The position numbers and the translations under genes were made by a program. Of a stretch of DNA of 8,124 bases, positions 4,766 through 8,124 are shown piece after piece. The notes under the pieces were generated by a model. It had not been told where the DNA came from. It searched no databases and was given only the letters and a program-made list of their open reading frames with translations. Source of the DNA: CAYGAW01 sp964347945. Lineage in GTDB: Bacteria > Chloroflexota > Anaerolineae > UBA7937 > B3-Chlor. Position 1 is the first letter of the stretch. Every line of letters begins with the position of its first letter. The stretch is taken from the NCBI GenBank assembly GCA_964347945.1, contig CAYGAW010000045.1, forward strand, positions 1-8,124. Direction: 5' to 3'.

Positions 4766-5041
4766 ATGGGCGCTGGAAGGTCAACCAAAGAAGAGCTTGT
4801 TGCATCCATTATCGTCGTCGCATTTATCATCGCAGTTTTCGCATTCATGGCAACGGTTGAAATGATGCACTGCCCTAAGTGTGAGAATCACGAGCCGGAG
4901 AAGTACTCGTGTACCTATTGCGGCGGGGACGGGAAGGTCACTCTCCTCCAATATCTAGCTATTGTCTTGACCCAAGGCTATTCCATAGTCGAGCTAGACA
5001 GGTTATTCGGCTTGCTGCTATCGACGAAGAAATACATGTAG
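4766..5041 (+). CDS. membrane-anchored zinc-finger protein
   Basis: The product is 91 residues. A short N-terminus (MGAGRSTKEE) leads into a transmembrane helix at about residues 11-31 (LVASIIVVAFIIAVFAFMAT). A four-cysteine zinc module follows at residues 36-56: CPKC (C36, C39) and CTYCGGDGK (C49, C52). The C-x-x-C-x-G-x-G form of the second knuckle resembles half of a DnaJ central zinc finger, which may point to protein binding, but there is no J domain. A second hydrophobic stretch at about 59-70 may lie against the membrane or form a second span. The tail is leucine-rich. GAGGAT lies 7-11 bases before the ATG. It diverges from the HAD gene, with no partner on its own strand closer than about 220 bp. 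The function is unknown. Confidence 0.75.
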   Translation: MGAGRSTKEELVASIIVVAFIIAVFAFMATVEMMHCPKCENHEPEKYSCTYCGGDGKVTLLQYLAIVLTQGYSIVELDRLFGLLLSTKKYM

Positions 5042-5126
5042 CAAGATACAGCCGAGCATGCCCTTCTCCGATTCACTCTCATCAGCTACTCCTCTGTAGA
5101 ATCGGGTAGAGTATTGGCAGATTCCC

Positions 5127-5142
5127 GCCGGAAAAATCCGGC
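5127..5142 (+). terminator. hairpin downstream of membrane zinc-finger gene
   Basis: GCCGGA, loop AAAA, TCCGGC form a 6-bp stem about 85 bp past the stop codon. No T-run follows, so termination is uncertain. It may instead be a transcript-end or processing structure. Confidence 0.35.
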
Positions 5143-5197
5143 AACTAGCTTCTGGGGTCAGAGAACGTGTGTCTTAGTGCAACAACCAATGGGAACT

Positions 5198-5205
5198 CTT
5201 ATAGA
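5198..5205 (+). promoter_or_regulatory. possible TATA box of radical SAM operon
   Basis: CTTATAGA is the best TATA-like match upstream of the radical SAM gene. A start about 26 bp downstream (near 5228) would give a leader of about 36 nt before the ATG at 5264. Confidence 0.35.
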
Positions 5206-5263
5206 ACAAATGCGAGCGAAATGTAATCAAAAATAGTCCAAGAATGCAAACGAGTTGGCCCAG

Positions 5264-6688
5264 ATGAAGGTCCTTTTCATCGAACCGCCCAAGGATATCT
5301 GGTTCGTTATGGGCGAGTATCTGCCCCCACCCTATGGAATCATCCAGCTCGCGGCCTACCTTGAAAGAGAAGTCAAAGATGTTGAGATTGAAGTGATTGA
5401 CTGTAACGCTCAACAAGTATATTGGAGCGCGCTGGAAGAGCGAATACATTCCTGTAATCCTGATATCGTAGCTTCAAGCGCCCTAGCCACCTGCAACACC
5501 TACGTAGTTGCCAGAACCCTTGAGACCGCCAAAAGAGTAGACTCAGACATCTTAACAGTTGCTGGCGGTCAACACTTCACAGCAACAGCCCAAGAAAGCC
5601 TAGAAGCCTACCCCGAAATCGATGTTATTGTACGAGGAGAAGGCGAACAAACCTTCACCGAACTCGTTGAAAACGCGGAAAGGAAGGCCTCCCTCACACA
5701 GATAGCGGGCATCTCCTTCAGACACAAAGAAGAAATCTTTCACAACCCTCCTAGACCGTTGATCAAAAACCTGAATACCCTTCCCTATCCCGGATACCAT
5801 TTCGTCGGGGACATTGTTCACAGATACCACTTTGCCGCCATGGGCGGCCGCGACCGCCCCTATGCGTTGATTGAAGGGTCACGGGGCTGTTCTCACCGCT
5901 GTACGTTCTGCACCCAGTGGCAGCATTGGAATGCAGTGTGGAGAGCGAAATCGGCCGAGCGAATTGCTGAAGAGATGGAGTTTTGCTACCACAATTACGG
6001 GAGCAGGTTCATCTGGTTGACAGACGACAATTTTGTGGCTGGCGATCGCGCCAGATCCCTCGCTCGTGAACTCGTTCAACGTGGACTAGCGGATGATCTA
6101 ATGTGGTTTGTGCAATTGAGATGTGATGACGTCATCAAGAGCAGAGACGTTTTACCCGAGTTGCGGGAGTCTAATCTCCGCTGGGTCATGGTGGGGGCGG
6201 AAAGTTCCAGGGCTTCAACTCTTCAGGGCTTCGAGAAGGGCATAGCCCCGAGTGAGACGAAGGAAGCCGTAGAGCTTTTGAAGGAGAATGACATTTTCTG
6301 CCACACCATGTTCATGATAGGTCAGCGAAGAGATACCACCGAATCGATCGCAGATCTGAGAGCATTTGTCAACGAGCTGGATCCCGATTTTGCGATATTC
6401 ACTGCCCTCACCCCCTTTCCTGGAACAGAGATCTTCGAAGAAGCCAAGCAAAACGGATGGATTGAAGATTCCAATTGGGCCCATTACGACATGGCCCACG
6501 CCATCATGCCGACGAAAACTCTATCGCGAGAAGAAGTGCAAGAAGAGCTGTACAAATGCTACAGAAGCTTCTATGGCTCCTGGGGAAGAAGGCTCCGAGG
6601 AATACTCTCCACAAACGAATTGAAGCGAAGAATTCACTGGTATATGGCTGGTAGAGGTATCATCAAGCAATTCCGAGGTCTCTTCTGA
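5264..6688 (+). CDS. B12-binding-type radical SAM protein (BchE/HpnJ-like class)
   Basis: Numbered from ATG 5264 (474 residues). Residues 1-140 are a Rossmann-type cobalamin-binding domain: MKVLFIEPP, PPYGIIQLAAYLE, GGQHFTA (101-107) and DVIVRGEGEQTF. The classic DxHxxG histidine loop is absent, as in many class members that bind cobalamin base-off without it or have lost it. The radical SAM core begins about residue 195. Its [4Fe-4S] motif is C209-x3-C213-x2-C216 (GCSHRCTFC), later followed by GAESS (312-316) and FMIGQRRDT. The enzyme should cleave S-adenosylmethionine reductively for a radical methylation, cyclisation or rearrangement; the substrate cannot be read. HPYPG-like spacing and TPFPGTEIF match BchE/HpnJ relatives. 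A TTG at 5255 is a possible earlier start. I prefer the ATG because the product then begins MKVLFIEPP; neither has a clear ribosome site. The next gene follows after 12 bp. Confidence 0.9.
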   Translation: MKVLFIEPPKDIWFVMGEYLPPPYGIIQLAAYLEREVKDVEIEVIDCNAQQVYWSALEERIHSCNPDIVASSALATCNTYVVARTLETAKRVDSDILTVAGGQHFTATAQESLEAYPEIDVIVRGEGEQTFTELVENAERKASLTQIAGISFRHKEEIFHNPPRPLIKNLNTLPYPGYHFVGDIVHRYHFAAMGGRDRPYALIEGSRGCSHRCTFCTQWQHWNAVWRAKSAERIAEEMEFCYHNYGSRFIWLTDDNFVAGDRARSLARELVQRGLADDLMWFVQLRCDDVIKSRDVLPELRESNLRWVMVGAESSRASTLQGFEKGIAPSETKEAVELLKENDIFCHTMFMIGQRRDTTESIADLRAFVNELDPDFAIFTALTPFPGTEIFEEAKQNGWIEDSNWAHYDMAHAIMPTKTLSREEVQEELYKCYRSFYGSWGRRLRGILSTNELKRRIHWYMAGRGIIKQFRGLF

Positions 6689-6700
6689 GAGGCGATTCGT

Positions 6701-7441
6701 ATGTTCAACGGCCTACGCCGGACTCCGACACTGAAGTACTATATCGGTCTCTCGTTCCTCGCAATTTTCCTGGTGGGGATTCTCTCGGTCTATCCTCCAT
6801 TGCCTCTGGAGACACTGACTTGGCGAAAGCCATTGATTGGGTCAATCTACAGTCTCATCTGTCTGCTGGGGATCAGTGCAGTCTTCTTCCCCAACTGGTG
6901 CTCACAAGTGTTGAGTCGCTCTATGAGAGGAACGGGTAAACGTTCAGCAGTGAAGGGTGCTGGTCTTCATGGGACTTCTCCCAATACGAAAGGGCATCAC
7001 CCCGATTGCGAGAACTTCTCTCCTCATGTGTTTCAGGTGGGCAGCAGGACTCTTTGCACGGCATGTGCGGGACTGCTTACAGGAGCTCTCGCTTCTATCG
7101 TTGGGACCGCTCTCTACTTCTTCGATGGGCTAAACGTAGAGAGCAGTAGCCCCTTGCTGGCATGGCTAGGACTCTTGGGGGTTGGTGCTGGCTTGTTTCA
7201 GTACAAAGCCAGAAAAGCGGCCATTCGATTTTCGCTAAACATGTCTTTTGTGCTGGGGACTTTTTTGGTCCTCATTGGGATTGACAAGGTGGCTCAAAAC
7301 GTGTTTGCTGACATGTTCTTGGTGCTTCTCGCACTCTTTTGGCTTTACACACGAATTTTGATCTCGCAGTGGGATCACAAGAGGATCTGCTCTACATGTA
7401 ACGTAGGCGATTGTGAATTCAGTGATTCGCTTAGAGATTGA
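6701..7441 (+). CDS. polytopic membrane protein with His/Cys metal-site motif
   Basis: The product is 246 residues. Hydrophobic segments at about 13-31, 46-64, 120-142, 150-166, 180-195 and 200-221 suggest six membrane helices. Between helices 2 and 3 is GHHPDCENFSPHVFQVG, then RTLCTACAGLLTG: H99, H100, C103, H109, C119 and C122 form a likely Zn or Fe site at the membrane face. The C-terminal tail adds C230-x2-C233-x4-C238 (ICSTCNVGDC). I recall similar HHPxC..F..HVF plus CxxCxGL patterns in uncharacterised archaeal membrane proteins but know no proven function. GAGAGGCGAT, overlapping the stop of the radical SAM gene, is a strong ribosome site, so the two genes form an operon. The membrane protein may handle the radical SAM product or its redox partner (inference). 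Its stop lies one base from the stop of the converging gene. Confidence 0.82.
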   Translation: MFNGLRRTPTLKYYIGLSFLAIFLVGILSVYPPLPLETLTWRKPLIGSIYSLICLLGISAVFFPNWCSQVLSRSMRGTGKRSAVKGAGLHGTSPNTKGHHPDCENFSPHVFQVGSRTLCTACAGLLTGALASIVGTALYFFDGLNVESSSPLLAWLGLLGVGAGLFQYKARKAAIRFSLNMSFVLGTFLVLIGIDKVAQNVFADMFLVLLALFWLYTRILISQWDHKRICSTCNVGDCEFSDSLRD

Positions 7442-7442
7442 G

Positions 7443-7763
7443 CTAGTATCTGCGCCCGTACTTGTAGAGCGCGCCAACGACGATCAGAATTCCGAAGATG
7501 ACCATTGCGATGGCCATTATTGACGGCGTTGGTATTTGATAGTAGTCTGAGGCAACCCAGAAGACACCCCACAGGACGATCAATATGCCTATGACTATTC
7601 CTACAATTGTGCCGCCGTAAGGGAGTCCGAAGCATTCTTCTTCCCATCGTTTACGCGCGTATCTTCGAGAAGGTCGCTTCCCAGTTCCCAGATCGGCTCC
7701 ACACTTGACACAGACTGCAGCATCATCTTCGTTTTTAGCGCCGCATTTCGTGCAGTAAACCAT
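7443..7763 (-). CDS. zinc-ribbon protein with two transmembrane helices
   Basis: The product is 106 residues, starting MVYCTKCGAKNEDDAAVC. C4-x2-C7 and C18-x2-C21 form a compact N-terminal zinc ribbon. A basic linker follows (KRPSRRYARKRW), then ECFGLPYGG and two membrane helices at about 51-72 and 81-99. The ribbon should lie on the cytoplasmic side, next to the positive linker. Archaea carry many such ribbon-plus-helices proteins, and their function is unsettled. The frame stays open upstream to 7979, but I choose the ATG at 7763 because AAGGAG lies 9 bases before it and the ribbon starts at once. The upstream extension instead overlaps a separate ribbon gene in another frame. It is probably co-transcribed with that gene, 62 bp upstream. 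Confidence 0.85.
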   Translation of the reverse strand: MVYCTKCGAKNEDDAAVCVKCGADLGTGKRPSRRYARKRWEEECFGLPYGGTIVGIVIGILIVLWGVFWVASDYYQIPTPSIMAIAMVIFGILIVVGALYKYGRRY

Positions 7764-7825
7764 AGTCCTTTGCTCCTTGAACGCTTCTTTTCCAGTTCGA
7801 ATCTTCTTAAGGTTTGTGGTTGGGG

Positions 7826-7948
7826 CTATTGCCACCATTCCACGCGTTCTCTTCTTCTTGCTGCTTGGGCGCTGACTGGCGTGCCACATTTGGGACAGAA
7901 CTGCATCTCTTCTTTCAATTCGGCTCCACACTTTCTGCAGTAGGGCAA
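7826..7948 (-). CDS. very short zinc-ribbon protein with TTG start
   Basis: The product is 40 residues in a frame different from the longer open frame that covers this stretch. It begins MPYCRKCGAELKEE and has FCPKCG downstream, with knuckles C4-x2-C7 and C18-x2-C21. That spacing is identical to the ribbon of the next gene. The tail (SAQAARRRERVEWWQ) ends at TAG. TTG at 7948 is the only usable start, because an in-frame TGA lies just upstream with no ATG or GTG between. GGAGG sits 9 bases before the TTG, and a TATA box lies at 7986-7994. The gene could be a complete micro-ribbon or the intact front of a longer ribbon-plus-membrane protein cut short by a frameshift. It is the first gene of the minus-strand pair. 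Confidence 0.65.
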   Translation of the reverse strand: MPYCRKCGAELKEEMQFCPKCGTPVSAQAARRRERVEWWQ

Positions 7949-7985
7949 GACCGTATGCCTCCGGAGTATTCTGCATCATTGAGGG

Positions 7986-7994
7986 TATAAAAAG
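7986..7994 (-). promoter_or_regulatory. TATA box for the zinc-ribbon gene pair
   Basis: On the minus strand this reads CTTTTTATA, close to the archaeal TATA consensus. Initiation about 26 bp downstream would fall near 7964, giving a roughly 15-nt leader that holds GGAGG before the TTG at 7948. Confidence 0.55.
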
Positions 7995-8124
7995 CTAGTC
8001 TCACAAAGAGACATCGACGATACATCTCAACGCCTTCTTTCAGCGAATCAGAATCCAGATTTGCGGTTCATAATCATTAAGTGCATCGAAAATCAGAGTC
8101 CTAGCCAGTGGATGTCATGGGAAT
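7995..8124. other. right-edge segment, no gene seen
   Basis: All minus-strand frames entering from the right edge meet stops within about 30 bases, and no plus-strand frame has a convincing start. I see no RNA gene or notable repeat. Confidence 0.5.

Noticed and set aside
4540..4860. Plus-strand frame of 106 codons
   Set aside because: Arginine-rich out-of-frame read that overlaps the well-supported membrane zinc-finger gene; no ribosome site.
6124..6137. Perfect 14-bp palindrome TGATGACGTCATCA
   Set aside because: Lies inside the radical SAM coding region and encodes Asp-Asp-Val-Ile; no promoter nearby, so a coding coincidence is likelier.
7785..7805. GTTCGAATC, a T-loop-like string suggesting a tRNA
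   Set aside because: The flanking 5-base arms do not pair and no acceptor or anticodon arm is present.
7764..7979. 72-codon N-terminal extension of the 106-residue zinc-ribbon protein
   Set aside because: A ribbon gene with conserved cysteines occupies this DNA in another frame, and AAGGAG supports the ATG at 7763.

Overview
The window looks like a stretch of archaeal chromosome, most likely from a mesophilic or moderately thermophilic lineage such as Bathyarchaeia; that lineage call is inference. The evidence is a bacterio-opsin-activator-type (HTH_10) regulator, TATA boxes about 25-30 bp before likely transcript starts, short leaders with AGGTG/GAGG-type ribosome sites, many tiny zinc-ribbon proteins, a secreted cohesin-domain protein with an archaeal-style calcium-binding tail, and a tRNA-Ala with the G3:U70 identity pair and an encoded CCA.

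Layout. Positions 156-997 hold three tightly packed small plus-strand genes: a conserved hypothetical, a zinc ribbon, and a CcdA-like DNA-binding protein. The reading frame of the third runs straight through tRNA-Ala(GGC) at 917-994. This is the strongest sign of an integrated-element boundary here. The pattern matches the N-terminal part of SSV-type archaeal integrases, whose genes overlap tRNA attachment sites. Next comes a secreted cohesin protein (1165-2115). A probable small minus-strand gene (2209-2433, with its own terminator) then diverges from an HTH_10 regulator (2571-3293). Two matching 14-bp palindromes lie between these two, just upstream of the regulator's TATA box.

From 3523 to 4470 a zinc-ribbon protein and a HAD-superfamily hydrolase lie on the minus strand, each with its own probable promoter. 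A membrane-anchored zinc-finger protein (4766-5041) diverges from the hydrolase. A probable operon follows: a B12-binding-type radical SAM enzyme (5264-6688) and, 12 bp downstream, a polytopic membrane protein with a His/Cys metal-site motif (6701-7441). This converges, with one base between stop codons, on a minus-strand pair of zinc-ribbon genes (7443-7763 and 7826-7948). The second of these is short, starts with TTG and is hidden inside a longer spurious frame.

No pathway unites the whole window. The credible functional units are the radical SAM/membrane pair, the regulator with its palindromic operators, and the tRNA-linked cassette at the left. I see no CRISPR array, transposase or rRNA.
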